DNA of 64,000 nt, taken from NCBI RefSeq assembly GCF_964204645.1, contig NC_134028.1:4996501-5060500 (forward strand), written 5' to 3'. The notes beneath the pieces were generated by a model. The model was not told where the DNA came from. It ran no database searches and worked only from the letters and a program-made list of their open reading frames with translations. Made by a program: the position numbers and the translations under genes. This DNA comes from Tubulanus polymorphus. Lineage: Eukaryota; Nemertea; Palaeonemertea; Tubulaniformes; Tubulanidae. Below are positions 11,225-23,725 of this stretch, piece by piece; within the stretch, counting starts at the first letter, position 1; each line of letters begins with the position of its first letter.

Positions 11225-11844
11225 CTCAGGGTTTCAACTGGCAGCGGCAGAGTCTGAGTTCACTAATGTGGTCTTGTTCCAGCTAGTGGCGGAGTGCTGG
11301 TGATGCAGATGTTACTACGGGGGACCTACAATCAGAATAAAATGGGGGCGGTAGCAATCTTCGACTGAGGGGGCTGTTGGATCTTTAGGTCCCCAGTTTG
11401 GTCCATTCTAGTCTGAATCTGCTGGTTCATTGCCTAAGGCTACCCATTGGCGTCTTGCTGATGGGCTCCCCGTTCACCCAGTTTTTCTCTGTCATCTGGG
11501 TGTCGGTTGTCTTAGGTGGTGTGCTCAATTCTCAATTGGGTCCCCAGTTTGGTCCATTCTAGTCTGAATCGGCTGGTTTCTTCGCCTAAGGCTACCCATT
11601 GGCATCTTGCTGATTGGGCTCCCCGTTCACCCAGTTTTTCTCTCTCATCTGGGTGCCGGTTGTCTTTTGGTGTTGATGCTTGAAGATCGGATATCCCCCA
11701 AAGCCAAAGTTGTTTGTCGCTTCCCGTCTTACTCTGATTGCGGGTCCTCCGTAGTAACACCAGTGTCATTGGCACCCCGCCACTAGCTGGGACGAGGCCA
11801 CGTTACAGAACTCCGGCTCTGCCGCTGCCAGTTGGAACCCTGAG
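11225..11844. mobile_element. Snapback element with internal direct repeats
   Basis: Arms 11225-11337 and 11733-11844 are inverted copies (CTCAGGGTTTCAACTGGCAG against its complement at the right end). Between them are two direct copies of a roughly 125-bp sequence (11389-11514 and 11540-11667). There is no transposase frame. It is probably a nonautonomous foldback element. Confidence 0.7.
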
Positions 11845-14063
11845 AACCGGACTTTGCTGTTATCAGCCAGAAGTTCTGTGCTGACTTCTTTCTCTCAGGT
11901 TAGATCAAATATGATGTAAAGCCGTTAAACTATGTATTACCAGCGTCTATATGGTTGTACTTCGATTTAAGCCGTGAAACTGTGTGAATTTTATTTTTCA
12001 TCCAAGGTTCTTTCCCCTTCCATCAAAATCTTTCCCAATTTTTCTTGTCGCAGCGTATGATATCGTCTATATTGTATTCGTGAACTCTGTAATCTCGAGC
12101 ATCTTTTGTGTACTTCAAATGCATCCTAAACTCTGTATCTTCGATTTCTGATTCAGACCCCTCATCCTGGCCTTTCATCTTTTTCATCATCCACTATCAA
12201 AGTTAGATATAGTTGCAAATTTTGTCTTGTTAATTAATGATTATGTACTATTTAATTTCAGCTCATTTTAAGCAAACTTGGGGCAATGGTGGTATATCAG
12301 GGGTTGATTTTTACTAATTCCAAAATACAGGTGTTCTCAAAAAACACTTATCGTGTGGGGAAGAGGTATATGGTTTGGCTGTATATGTACCTAACCCAGA
12401 CACGAACGGAGCTGGCATAAATCTGTGGCACGATAATAGTTAATACTATTAATGATAGGGATGGTTATGAGATAATTAAAGCTTTCTCAAACCACAGTGG
12501 TCAGGCTCTGTCTGACAAACATTTTGACTTAATATATAATATGCTCTCTTCATCTTGTCATTTCGCTAGCCAGAAGTCAAACTCCGATGGTGGGAAGTCT
12601 GGTGATACCAACATCCATAATCTGACTCTGGGACTGAGTCCGATGGCACCATTGGACGTTCTAACAACATCATTACCTAGTCAACACGCGGGACAAACAA
12701 CTTGGAGGATGAATAAGGATATAACTAAGGTGAATTACTCATTAAGGTACTACTTAGATATCTACAATTAAGGTAAATTATTTTGAATTCAAGTACATTG
12801 ACATTAAAAATGTAGCTGATACATGTGTATCTGAGCACATTACTTATTTATCTGTGTCTAAGTGAACCTATTGTGTCTTCATACAGCTGTTTTAGTTTTG
12901 ATACATATTGCCAAAATCATTTAACGCAGATTTAATTCTGATCGAAGGGAGATAAAACAAATCTGTACGTGCAAAATACATTCCTGAATTTGGTAGGGGA
13001 ATACTTCAATATCACTGTGTATGTCAGATTGAGAGCCTTATTCTGACAGGATATCCTGAACTTAGGTCTTATTCCTCTCGCTAATAGCTCTCTTTTACTA
13101 ACCCCCTTCCTTCAAACTATATTCCAGCATCATGTCTTGCACCGCACCAGGGAGGTCCGGTCATAACAAGGTCTTTTGATCCTTATACACAGTGTACTGT
13201 AAAAGGGAAATAAAGATTATATTGCAATTCGGGTAAGGGAATTTCTAATTTACCACTAAAAATGTGATTTTATCTTAAGTTCTGATGAATTCAAATAGTG
13301 ATGAATTCACCACATCTGAAATTCTACTCGTGTAGGTTTTCAGGCTCCATATAAATATTGTTCGACTGACAATTAATTGTGGCTAGTATGATTACTAATT
13401 AATGGATCGCTTAGATAATTAGTTAGAATTAATTCAATATAACGAATTTAAGTTTATTAAAAATAGCGCAGTGGATGAGACGCTGTATCGTGCAATGTTG
13501 TCTGCATCTAACTTGGCCACATGTGTGTGGGATCTGTTGAATCAGTTAGGTTTTGGGGAATTCTGGGTTCGTTAAGCTAGTTATATTATCATAATCATAA
13601 GATCATTGTATATATTTTACCAGCAATATTTAAAATTACTGAAATGGATTAGAATACCATTCACTGGGCACAGATGTCTGTGGGAAGAATACATATCTCT
13701 TAAAAGTTTATTAATTGGCGATGAAGTTATTTTGATAATACGAACAAAGTTTAGCTGGGAATCGAAATGTATATAGGGGCAATTTTACTAGCAGGTTTGC
13801 ACTATATGATACTATTAATCAACTAGTCATAAAATGTACAAAATGATCTTCAACCTTGTAATATAGATATTCCAATCTCGATGTATCAAAATAGGCAGTC
13901 CCCAATCAGACGCTTGCCGGTTCAGACTGGTTGGAAGATTAATTGAAGGCACCGGAACCGAATTTCCCGTTATGTGCTTGGATTTCAAGCAAAGAATATT
14001 TATGTAAAATGGACCGCCGATCACGCAACTATATCTGTACTTCGATTTCCGATTTTGAAAAAA
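11845..14063. other. Intergenic, no gene recognised
   Basis: AT-rich sequence without a recognisable exon, RNA gene or complete element. A frame at 12541-12771 has no family resemblance. Confidence 0.4.
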
Positions 14064-14256
14064 CTTTACACGGAGAAAGCAAAAGTAAAAAGTAAAACTT
14101 AGACAAAATTATCTTAACCTTGTAAACTTTCGGACTATTTACATGAAAAGAAAAGCAAAGAAATGTAAAATTAGACAAAATTCAAACATTGTAAACTTTC
14201 GGACTATTTACACAGAAAAAACAACAAAAGATATGTAAAATTAGACTTCCAACTTA
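14064..14256 (+). repeat. Short tandem repeat ahead of the splice-unit array
   Basis: Two to three copies of a roughly 70-bp unit marked by GTAAACTTTCGGACTATTTA (near 14120 and 14190) and TGTAAAATTAGAC. It runs into the first exon-like block of the following array and could form the 5' exon of that transcript. Confidence 0.7.
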
Positions 14257-14917
14257 GGAGACCCTCGGCGATAATGAACCCGGCAATCATAAAAGGTAAC
14301 TTAATATAGTTGAAATTATTGCGATAAATTCTAAATGAAATACTTTGTCATTACAGGATATCTTCTTTTAATCATTGCAGCTAAATTTCAACTATGAGAA
14401 AAACCCAGTTTGAGATCAACTACTCGTCCAAAATCGACCAACTGGAACAGCGCACAGCCAACTAGAATCAACCAACCAACTTAGATGATCCACACCGATA
14501 ACGAATCCAGCAATCATAATAGGTAACTTAATATAGATGGAGTTATTTCTCAATGAAATGTTTTGTGATTACATGATATCTTTGTTTACTCTTCAGCTGA
14601 ATCCTATCTTCATCAAACTGCCCAGCTTGAGATCAACAACAAATCAAATCTACCGATAAGAACAGCCCACACAACAATTCAAGCTTAAATCAAATGCATC
14701 AATGAACTTAGAACATTTTAACTGATACGGAACCCAGCAAACTTGAAATGTAAGTTGATATTTTATGGAAATGATAATGATGAATTCTAAATGAAATAAT
14801 TTGTCATTACAGGCTATCTTCTTTTAATCGTAGCAGCTAAATTGCGACTATAAGAAAAAACCCAGCTTGAGATCAACTACTCTTCCAAAATCGACCAACT
14901 GGAACAGCGCCATTTGC

Positions 14918-15053
14918 CAAATTTTTGTAGTCTCTCGTACTGTAAACAGAGGGCGCATGGGTCTGCTGGCATAGCCACTGACTAGAGATAGCCACTGTTG
15001 TCACAGTTGATACAGTACGATGTGACCCGGCTGCTGGGTCAGGAAATTCATAC
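14918..15053 (+). repeat. Dispersed 140-bp repeat, copy 1
   Basis: Shared with 15507-15648: both open with CAAATTTTTGTAGTCTCTC and share CTGGCATAGCCACTGACTAG, ending near GAAATTCATAC. Both interrupt the tandem array, so they arrived after it formed or were spread with it. Confidence 0.75.
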
Positions 15054-15506
15054 AAAGTCAAACGAGCGCTTGAGGTCAACAACTCATCTAAAATCTGCCG
15101 ATTAGAGAACAGCGCACAGAAGGGGCCTGAATTCTGAATGAAATATCTGTATTTACAGGATATCTTTGTTTACTCATTTTCAGCTAAATCCTATCTATAT
15201 GAAACTGCCGCTCATGAGATCAACAACTCGTTTAAAATCTGCCGATTAGAGAACAGCACTCAGAAGGGGCCAATTTGAATTGATCTCAACATCAACCAAC
15301 CAACTTAGGAGATCCTCGCCGATAGCGAACAAAACAATAATAAAAGGTAAGTCGATATACATGAAATTATCTCATATAATGATACTGAATTGTTGTACCG
15401 CCAGCTCCTTCGTTACTGGATGTATTGCCCTAAAAATTTGCCCGGCGGTAGATCTCAACGTGTTTTATCGCTTGGGCATGGTTTCCATTCAAAATTATTC
15501 ACTTTC

Positions 15507-15648
15507 CAAATTTTTGTAGTCTCTCCTACTGTTCACAGAGGGTGCATGGGTCAGCTGGCATAGCCACTGACTAGAGACAGCCACTGTTGATACAGTACGA
15601 GCTACTGCTGCCTTTGTGACCCAGCTGCCGGGTCATGAAATTCATACA
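15507..15648 (+). repeat. Dispersed 140-bp repeat, copy 2
   Basis: Second copy of the sequence at 14918-15053, embedded in a longer (about 500 bp) non-array stretch that separates a donor at 15347 from the next acceptor at 15951. Confidence 0.75.
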
Positions 15649-17141
15649 TTATGAAATGATCATATCGGTACTTTACATGTTTGTTTCTATCTATAGTTCT
15701 GTAACCTTGGGCCTCCATGGGAAGAAGGTCAAGTGAGTCCTGAGATCCCGTATGGTCTCTATATGGGCACAGCTGATCACACCACATAAATTAGGCCACT
15801 TTGAAATGCCCAAATACTCAATTAACATGCAACGAAATAAAAAGTCGGAAGTTCTTCATTTAGAAATCACCCGTGGTTTCCACGGGCTTTCCACTAGTTA
15901 CGATTAATTCTGAATGAAGTATTAACAGGATATCTTTGTTGACTATTTCAGCTTTATCCTATCTATATGAACCGGCTGCGCTTGAGATCAACAACTCACT
16001 TGAAATCTGCCGATTAGAAGACAGCGCACAGAAGAGGCATTTAATTACCAAAATCTATGCACCCGTCCACATTGCTGATCTGATATATATCCGGCCTGTC
16101 ATTAATCTTAAACAGTGATGAACTAATGCTACTACTACAACAAATAATTAGGCAGTTGGGGTTCGAAACTAATGTCCTACCACACCGAGTATCCAAGCCA
16201 ATACCGAACCTAGAAATCGTTAAAGGTAAGTTGATATAAATGAAATTATTACGATTAATTCTGAATGAAATATTTGTATTTACAGGATATCTTTGTTTAC
16301 TTGTTTCAGCTGAATAATATCTATATGAAACTGCCGCGCTTGAGGTCAACAACTCGTTTAAAATCTGCCGATTAGAGAACAGACTAAGACAATCCTAGCC
16401 GACACCAAACCCAGTTATCACAAATCACATCTATAAGAAAAAGCCCATACTAAGATCAACTAACCATCTAGAATCTACTGATTAGAACAGACCACAGAAG
16501 AATGCACCTTGAATTTTACTAATCAACCAACTTAGAACTGCTAGCCAACACTAAACCAAGTTATCTTGAAAGGTAAATTGATTTTATTATCATTAATGCT
16601 ATATGAAAAATTGTGTATATTGTAAGATATTGTCTAATTACAGGATATCTTCTTTTATTCATTTCAGCTAAATTACATCTATAAGAAAATGCTCAGCCTA
16701 ACATTATCTAGTCAAAAATGTACTGATTCGAATAGCCAACAGAATATTCCAACTTGAATTGAAATCATCAACTACCACAGAACGAATTTAACTCAAGAAC
16801 CGACTTAGACGATCCTAGCCGATACTTAACGCAGCAATCTTGAAAGGTAAGTTGATTCACATGGAATCTATTATCATTAATGCTATATGAAATATTGTCT
16901 GAATACAGGATATCTCCTTTTGTGCATTTCAGCTAAATCACATCTATAAGAAAAAGCCCATACTAAGATCAACTAACCATCTAGAATCTACTGATTAGAA
17001 CAGACCACAGAAGAATGCACCTTGAATTTTACTAATCAACCAACTTAGAACTGCTAGCCAACACTAAACCAAGTTATCTTGAAAGGTAAATTGATTTTAT
17101 TATCATTAATGCTATATGAAAAATTGTGTATATTGTAAGAT

Positions 17142-17858
17142 CAGAGATGAAAATTCCCTGCGGATCCGCGGTTTCCCGCGGATTTCAGTATTGAAAAATA
17201 TCAATTTTCCAAATAGTCCAAAAATGATGTAAAAGTATGGGGGGGGGGGGGTGATGATCTCACTCAATTGGTCCGGCGCGATCGGTAATCAGGTGAAGTG
17301 TAAAAGCGTTCAGTGCCTGTTTTACTTATCGTCACGTAAAAGTATTGCATTTCAATGCATATTCATTGCAACACAGTGATTTTGTATGTACATTTGTACT
17401 ACGATGAGTTTGTATGTATTTTATCGATCGGTTGCAGACACGCACGCACAGCAACAGTAGTAACGTATATAGGTCTACTTACTGTTGCTGCGTGTGTGTG
17501 GCGAACGCTTTCGGATATTATACACTACTTGGTGATGATTTTTAGTGAGCATTCATCGGCGCATTTTTACTGCAATAATTCAGGGCTCGACCCGTAATGC
17601 ATGAGATGCTGAATGTCATCAAATGAGGATGTACCACATTGGAACTAGCCATTACCTTCCAAAATATAATAGTCGTTCATGGGTTCGAGATCGCTCTAAG
17701 TGCTCGGAAAACGTATTTAATTTCTAAAATTTTCTTGGGGGAGGGCCCCCAAACCCCCCCTAAATAGCTTCGCGCCTTCGGCGCTCGCTGGTGCTGGTTC
17801 GCATATGTCACTCAAGAAATTAACCCGCGGATTTTACAGGTCGGCGTTCTCATCCCTG
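17142..17858. mobile_element. 717-bp nonautonomous DNA transposon in the array
   Basis: Terminal inverted repeats CAGAGATGAAAA (left) and the complement of CAGGGATGAGAA (right) bound a block absent from sister units. AAGAT flanks both sides as a 5-bp direct repeat, and removing one copy restores the array sequence. It contains a run of ten G and a frame at 17355-17597 without a known domain. The termini recall hAT elements, but a 5-bp duplication does not fit the usual 8 bp, so the superfamily is open. Confidence 0.75.
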
Positions 17859-19099
17859 AAGATATTGTCTAATTACAGGATATCTTCTTTTATTCATTTC
17901 AGCTAAATTACATCTATAAGAAAATGCTCAGCCTAACATTATCTAGTCAAAAATGTACTGATTCGAATAGCCAACAGAATATTCCAACTTGAATTGAAAT
18001 CATCAACTACCACAGAACAAATTTAACTCAAGAACCGACTTAGACGATCCTAGCCGATACTTAACGCAGCAATCTTGAAAGGTAAGTTGATTCACATGGA
18101 ATCTATTATCATTAATGCTATATGAAATATTGTCTGAATACAGGATATCTCCTTTTGTGCATTTCAGCTAAATCACATCTATAAGAAAAAGCCCATACTA
18201 AGATCAACTAACCATCTAGAATCTACACATTAGAACAGACAACAGAAGAATGGCACCTTGAATTTTACTAACTTAGAACTCCTAGCCGACACGAAACCCA
18301 GTTATCTTGAAAGGTAAATTGATTTACTTGGAAATTATTATGATTAAAGCTATATGAAGAATTGTGTATATTGTAAGATATTGTCTAATTACAGGACATC
18401 TTCTTTTATTCATTTCAGCTAAATCACATCTATAAGAAAATGCCTAAGATTTAACTAGTCAAAAATCTACTGATTCGAATTGGCCAACAGAATATTCCAA
18501 CTTGAATTGAAATCATCAACTACCACAGAACGAATTTAACTCATGAACCGACTTGAAAGGTAAGTTGATTCACATGGAATCCATTTTCATTAATGCTATA
18601 TGAAATATTGTGTGATTACAGGATATCTCCTTTTGTGGATTTCAGCTACATCACATCTATAAGAAAAAGTCCATACTAAGATCAACTAACCATCTCGAAT
18701 CTACTGATTACAACAGACAACAGAAGAATGCACCTTGAATTTTACTAATCAACTAACTTAGAACTCCTAGCCAACACTAAATCCAGTTATCTTGAAAGGT
18801 AAGTTGATTTACATGGAATTTATTATGATTAATGCTATATGAAAAATTGTGTATATTGTAAGATATTGTATAATTACAGGATATCTTCTTTTATTAATTT
18901 CAGCTAAATCACATCTATAAGAAGAAGCTCAGCCTGAGATCAACTCGTCTTCTAGAATCTACTTATTAAAACTGCCAACAGAAGATTCTAACTTGAATTG
19001 AAATCATCACCTACCACAGAAGAGTCCAACTGCGTAGGCCTAGAAGTCCAGATGAGAAATTCAGCCAGCAGCGGTTTATCGCCCAATGACAGATTTCTT

Positions 19100-19245
19100 C
19101 TACAGGTGGAGCAGAGACAATGCGTGTGTTGTATAAAAACAATTAATCAGGACCAGCAGAGACAATGTATATATATTGTGAACATTTATTCAGGAGCAGC
19201 ACAGACAATGCGTACCTTATAAACACTTGTTCAGGAGCAGCAACG
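19100..19245 (+). repeat. Short tandem repeat in the array's last block
   Basis: Three imperfect copies of a roughly 50-bp unit with CAGGAGCAGCACAGACAATG-like cores, just before the poly(A) signal. Confidence 0.6.
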
Positions 19246-19364
19246 TCAGTAGAATATGTAAAGTATTGATTTATTTTGTGTATTACCTTTTTACAAACCA
19301 GTCTGATGTGTAACATGGGTTTCAAAATGCGTCTTAAAATGCACTGTCTATTTGAAGAGGCGGA

Positions 19365-19370
19365 AATAAA
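19365..19370 (+). terminator. Poly(A) signal ending the array transcript
   Basis: AATAAA follows the donor-less final block of the array and is the first such signal after it. Confidence 0.4.
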
Positions 19371-19389
19371 GAAATAGTTTTAATGTTGA

Positions 19390-22300
19390 TTAATGAAAAT
19401 TGAAGTTAGATAAGTAGGGCTCTGGGCCTGAGAAGGAACTATTCATATTTGAATATTTCAATTAAATGGCATCCTAATTCTTTCATATTGATTAGGCAAA
19501 CTGTTTTCGATTTGTAAACAGATGTGTCATGTCCTTTGTAATGCGACAGAAAGTTTCTTCTTGGAGTCTCATGAAATCTACGCTCCATTAATTCATGGTA
19601 TTGATCGCATTCAGCGTCACGGTTGAAATACACCTAAACTGAGACATGATATCAACAGGATAGCTCAGATAATCTTCATACTTAGTTAAACATAGCTTTG
19701 CATGATTTGTAATAATGACATAGTTTGGTCTCTTAGAAACAGTGATTCATTTTATATTGAGTGAAAATGATTTGCATAGCCTGAATGTTCAAAAGGGAGA
19801 GGGTAGTCAGTTAAACGGTTGAAACTTTTAAACGCAATAAAGGAAGTTGATACCTGATTAGTTAAACTCGTCCAGCAAGTTTATGGGCTTTGAATAAAGA
19901 TGTTTTGAAAATGATTCCTTGGCCAAAAAGTGGGCCTTCAGTATAGACTGGCTACGCCCTTGAATATCATCACGTAGTTAAGAAAAATATAGACTATAAT
20001 GTTTGGCAGTATTCTGTGTACAAATACTAAGTTTATATACCAAAGTGTTGTATTTGTTGATGCCATAATTCTTTTCCAATGCCCATAAAAGCAATTTGAC
20101 TAATGAGTAGAATATCTTGATTTTCACAGAGTTTTAGCATTGAGCTTCCATGTAGATGATCATAGCTAGGTATATGAAAACTTGTATCTTAGTACATTGT
20201 ATCCACAGAGGTATAAGAGAGGTATAGCTAGGAATAATGTGATATAAAGGAATAAATGATAATGGCCAGCAATAATTTTGATCGTTTTAATTCTGTTTAT
20301 AGCTGTTTTAACTTCTTTCATCATCATCCATATCATAAGGTTAAGTTGCTTTCAATGATCGCTTAACTCCAAATAGGGGTTTCTAATGATAAACGATTAT
20401 TTAGGAGCAGCAGTGAATTTGTAGCACTTTTTTAAAGTGAGCCCATATTTCCACCGGTAAGAAATTCCTGATGATGTAAATAGTAAAAAATAGTACAAAA
20501 TACAAAATACATAGAACAAATTAAAGAAGTAAATAAATAAAAAAACAATGAATAAAAAATACATAACAAAATAAATATTTAAAAAAAAACAAAATAAAAT
20601 CATAAGTAATAAAAAAAATAAACAAAAACGAACAAACAATTAGTTAACTTCTATAATTATAATCATCATCAGGAATTTTTTTTAATTAACTTAATCTAAT
20701 CATTAAAGGTTCTTCTTCACATGGAACAACCTTCTCTAGAGTTTCCCAACCTCTTATGATCATTTCTGTTGTTGTTTTAAGCATTCTATCGGACGGTTAG
20801 TAATAAACAAAACAAATAACCATAAACCTTAACTAAACCAAACACACTGAAAAAATAACTGATTTGATAGAATGCTTCAAATAACTGATGAAAGATCACC
20901 CGCCCTTTTACCTATAGCACACCCTGTCACTGCTGTTACTGCTGATTGTTTTAGGCATAATATCTGGGAGATTTTACATTTTACTCTTTTTTAGAAAGAA
21001 TGTTAAACAGCTTTAAACATGATTAGTTATCGATAGTAAAATTATTGTCATGTTCTCAAATAACTTTGTATTAAATGAGCGAACTGATAATGTTTGAAAA
21101 TCATAAGTTAAGACGAGGGGCAGCGGAAGCGGGACTTTGTAGGTTTTGTCTCTTGTTTAAATGCTTTTATGTCGAACTGTCGAACTATTAAAATACAGTA
21201 CATTTGTTAACAAGGAACTTACATGATAATTCCTCGAGTACGTAAATACCTGTCATTTAGCAACGTTTTGTCGTGAGAATAAAACGACACATACGTGTTC
21301 ATTATTCATCTTAGAATTTTTCGACTTTAGTTAGGTTTATAGCAACTATCAAACTGAGGTCCTATTGAATATAGAGGGGCATTCTTTTCTATAAATGAGG
21401 AAATATGAACAGTGTTGATTAGTAAATTGTCCTAGCTATGTTTTGATAGCTATATTGTCAGTTTTACAATATATGGGGCCTGATTCAAATCTGCGCATGA
21501 TGCATTTCCGATCTCGAAAAAGTTATCGAATTCAGCTTAATTGTAGATATCTCAGTGATCTGTTATTTGTAATTTACCTAGATATATGGATAGATGAAAT
21601 ATCTATACGATGATACTCAATATATCTTAATTAAAAACACCTTCAAAATACTTTGCATTAAACATAACAATGTTGAGAAAATAACATTGATAATGTTTGA
21701 AAACCTCAGGCAAGGTTGGCAAAACTCTAGCTATCTTACTTAAAACTCTAGTTATCTTGTAACATAATGTTTATGGACATGAAAAAATTAAGATTGATTA
21801 GTTAATCTCAAGCTTTCCAGTTTGAATCTGTAGGTATTATTAGTTTTAATGCTTTTATGTTGAACTGTTTTTCGAATACAGTAACTGTATGAACTGTAAA
21901 AATTCACTCATGTGTTAACGAGTAACTTACAATTCCTAAAATACAAAGAAAAGTTTGCGAAATTTCGGTTTTCTTTTAAGAATAATGTTTAATGAAATAA
22001 AATGAGAGATTCATTATTTGAGAGAGCGAATTTGTGGATTTATGGAGTTTTAATGTTTATATGTTGGAGATATGTTATGTAGTTCTTTGATGATTGATGA
22101 TGCATAAACAGAGTATCCTAAATTTCTCTTACATATGGTAAAATGCTTCATATTTCATGAAATAGCCAAATGTCACTTATGCCTGGTGACTACATGAATT
22201 GTCAAATTAATAGTCTTAGACATTCAGACTGGTCCCAATTGTCGGTGTTTTATGGATCAAAGTTTACAATTCTTTGTGTTATTTTATAATTATCCTATTG

Positions 22301-22950
22301 ATTCAAATTTTCTGAATCAGTTGTAGTCGAAATGTTTTTGGTGAATAAAAACCTTGAAAAACCTTGCAGTAGCAATTGTGATGTTAAAGGCTAGTGCGGT
22401 AATCTTATTTTTTGGATAGCTCATTATAAGGCTAAAAATTATACCTTGTTTTTCCTGATCAGCCAGCTGTCATTTTGTAAATAACAATGATACTTGTAAT
22501 CAGTTAATCTCTATAACTGCCGAATCTGTTATGGTTAGCTTGATCATGATTTTAAAGTAATACCTATAAGGTAGATAGGCGTCTGGCCGGGTCAACTTTC
22601 AAGAGTAAAAATGTAAAAATCAGATTGATTCAACATTAAATCTTACGCTTTCCAGGGTAATTGGCCAGGTTTACCTCTGGTTTTAGTGCGGGGAGCCATG
22701 GACTCTTACAGTTTAGCGCCCATGGTTGTGGCCCATAGACATTTCCGTTTTAGAGTCTATGGTTGGACCATGGTTGTATAAACTCTAGTTTATAGTTTAT
22801 ACGTCCATGGTTGGACTGTTTTTGAAATACAGTCCACGTGTTTGAGGAACTTACGTTAAAATTCCTCGAGCACATACCTGGCATTTTGTATAATTGTTGT
22901 ATGATAATAAATATGTTTGTTTGAAATTCTTTATTTTATTTGTTTAGTGA
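19390..22950. other. Intergenic, no gene recognised
   Basis: AT-rich, with a strongly A-biased stretch near 20480-20640 that is bracketed by short inverted copies of TTCCTGATGATG (20464 and about 20663). Several frames are open only because of base composition. No exon or RNA gene is supported. Confidence 0.4.
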
Positions 22951-23184
22951 GGGAGCGTTCACAAATTACGTACCTCAAAATCTCCCGTTTTTCTGACGAT
23001 AATACACCAACGGCTATTTTCATTTGAGTTTGGTACATAAAGTACGTACCAAGATTGATTAATACCCCCTCCCTCAAAGTACGTACCTTTTTGCTGACCA
23101 CTCAACTTCCCCCATGTACTACTTTGTACCAAAATTCAGTAACCCCCCTCCCCCAATGGAGGTACGTAATTTATGAACGCTCCC
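22951..23184. mobile_element. MITE with GGGAGCGTTCA termini
   Basis: The left end GGGAGCGTTCACAAATTACG is mirrored at the right end (complement GGGAGCGTTCATAAATTACG), with a second inner pair of similar sequences. TTAG lies near both outer ends and may be the target duplication. No coding content. Confidence 0.75.
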
Positions 23185-23456
23185 TTAGCTATTCTGAACT
23201 TTTTTAGTTGACCAGTCAGTGGTTTTTTTGCAATCCACCTCTTTTTTCAACCCAATATTTCCACCAGCATTGTCCGGAGACGAGGATGTGCGGAAAACAT
23301 GATGATGCGATTATATCAATGGCAATACAGCTTAAACCGGACACACTGACACTTGTTGACCGGTTAGAAGCAAGTATTTAGCTGCCGAAGAGTATTGTGA
23401 AATCAGCAATCTTTTTGATTGTCACTATAGCCATCCGTTGACCAAACAGGCTTTAA

Positions 23457-23725
23457 AATACTTTGAAAAAAAACAGATACTATCATTTTAAGACTGAAAA
23501 CAAGAAACGAAATTCTTAATATGGACTCCTGGATTTACATGATGATGTACTGTTTAATCCAGTATCAAAATTAAAAAAAGAAATTTGGGTTTTTTCAAAT
23601 TATGAGTGGTAAGCGTAATGAAGTTGTTGGCAGAATTTCCAGAGGATCCACGCTGGTGCAAGTAATCTAAAAAGCCTAATATGTCTCCTCAATTGAATAA
23701 GAATTTTTATGAATTAAAATCTGTC
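23457..23725 (+). repeat. Dispersed 270-bp repeat, copy 2
   Basis: Partner of 9002-9270, same orientation. A 75-codon frame begins in its last bases and runs into unique sequence to 23908; I do not recognise its product and consider it chance. Confidence 0.8.

Larger units (their letters stand above)
14280..19000 (+). repeat. Tandem array of about 12 exon-intron-like units
   Basis: Units of about 220-270 bp repeat head to tail. From about 16.3 kb onward two kinds alternate, a 179-nt block (16668-16846, 17903-18081) and a 153-nt block (16933-17085), giving a dimeric higher-order unit of about 420 bp. The two 179-nt copies and their flanks are almost identical, so that duplication is recent. 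Units near 14-16 kb are more diverged and broken by insertions at 14918, 15390-15895 and 17142. Confidence 0.9.
14064..19385 (+). ncRNA. Putative multi-exon noncoding transcript with tandem exons
   Basis: Every unit of the array has an acceptor (TTTCAG/CTAAAT type) and most have a donor (GAAAG/GTAAGTTGAT type). Acceptors end at 14380, 14596, 14836, 15183, 15951, 16309, 16667, 16932, 17902, 18167, 18418, 18645 and 18903; donors start at 14296, 14523, 14750, 15347, 16226, 16573, 16847, 17086, 18082, 18314, 18560 and 18799. Typical exons are 140-180 nt and typical introns 74-105 nt. The last block (18904 on) differs, lacks a donor and runs to AATAAA at 19365. Exon blocks carry stops in all frames, so a protein is unlikely. 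No promoter is identified and transcription is unproven. I looked for box C/D snoRNA signatures in the introns and did not find consistent ones. Confidence 0.45.

Noticed and set aside
10881-11303. 140-codon frame with Cys/Val-rich repeats
   Set aside because: It crosses a low-complexity TGGATGGAG stretch and enters the foldback element at 11225; not a plausible protein.
17355-17597. 80-codon frame inside the array insertion
   Set aside because: No transposase or other domain is visible and the element is otherwise noncoding.
14296-18903. Box C/D or H/ACA snoRNAs in the array introns
   Set aside because: Introns are the right size, but a consistent RTGATGA near the 5' end and CTGA near the 3' end are missing.
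14280-19000. CRISPR-like array
   Set aside because: Units are long, both repeat and interval are conserved, and the host is an animal genome.
20397-20639. Phe-rich hydrophobic frame on the minus strand
   Set aside because: It comes from an A-rich low-complexity stretch; composition alone explains it.
23277-23382. Open stretch reading CGKHDDAIISMAIQLKPD
   Set aside because: Protein-like in composition but short, with no clear splice sites or recognised family.
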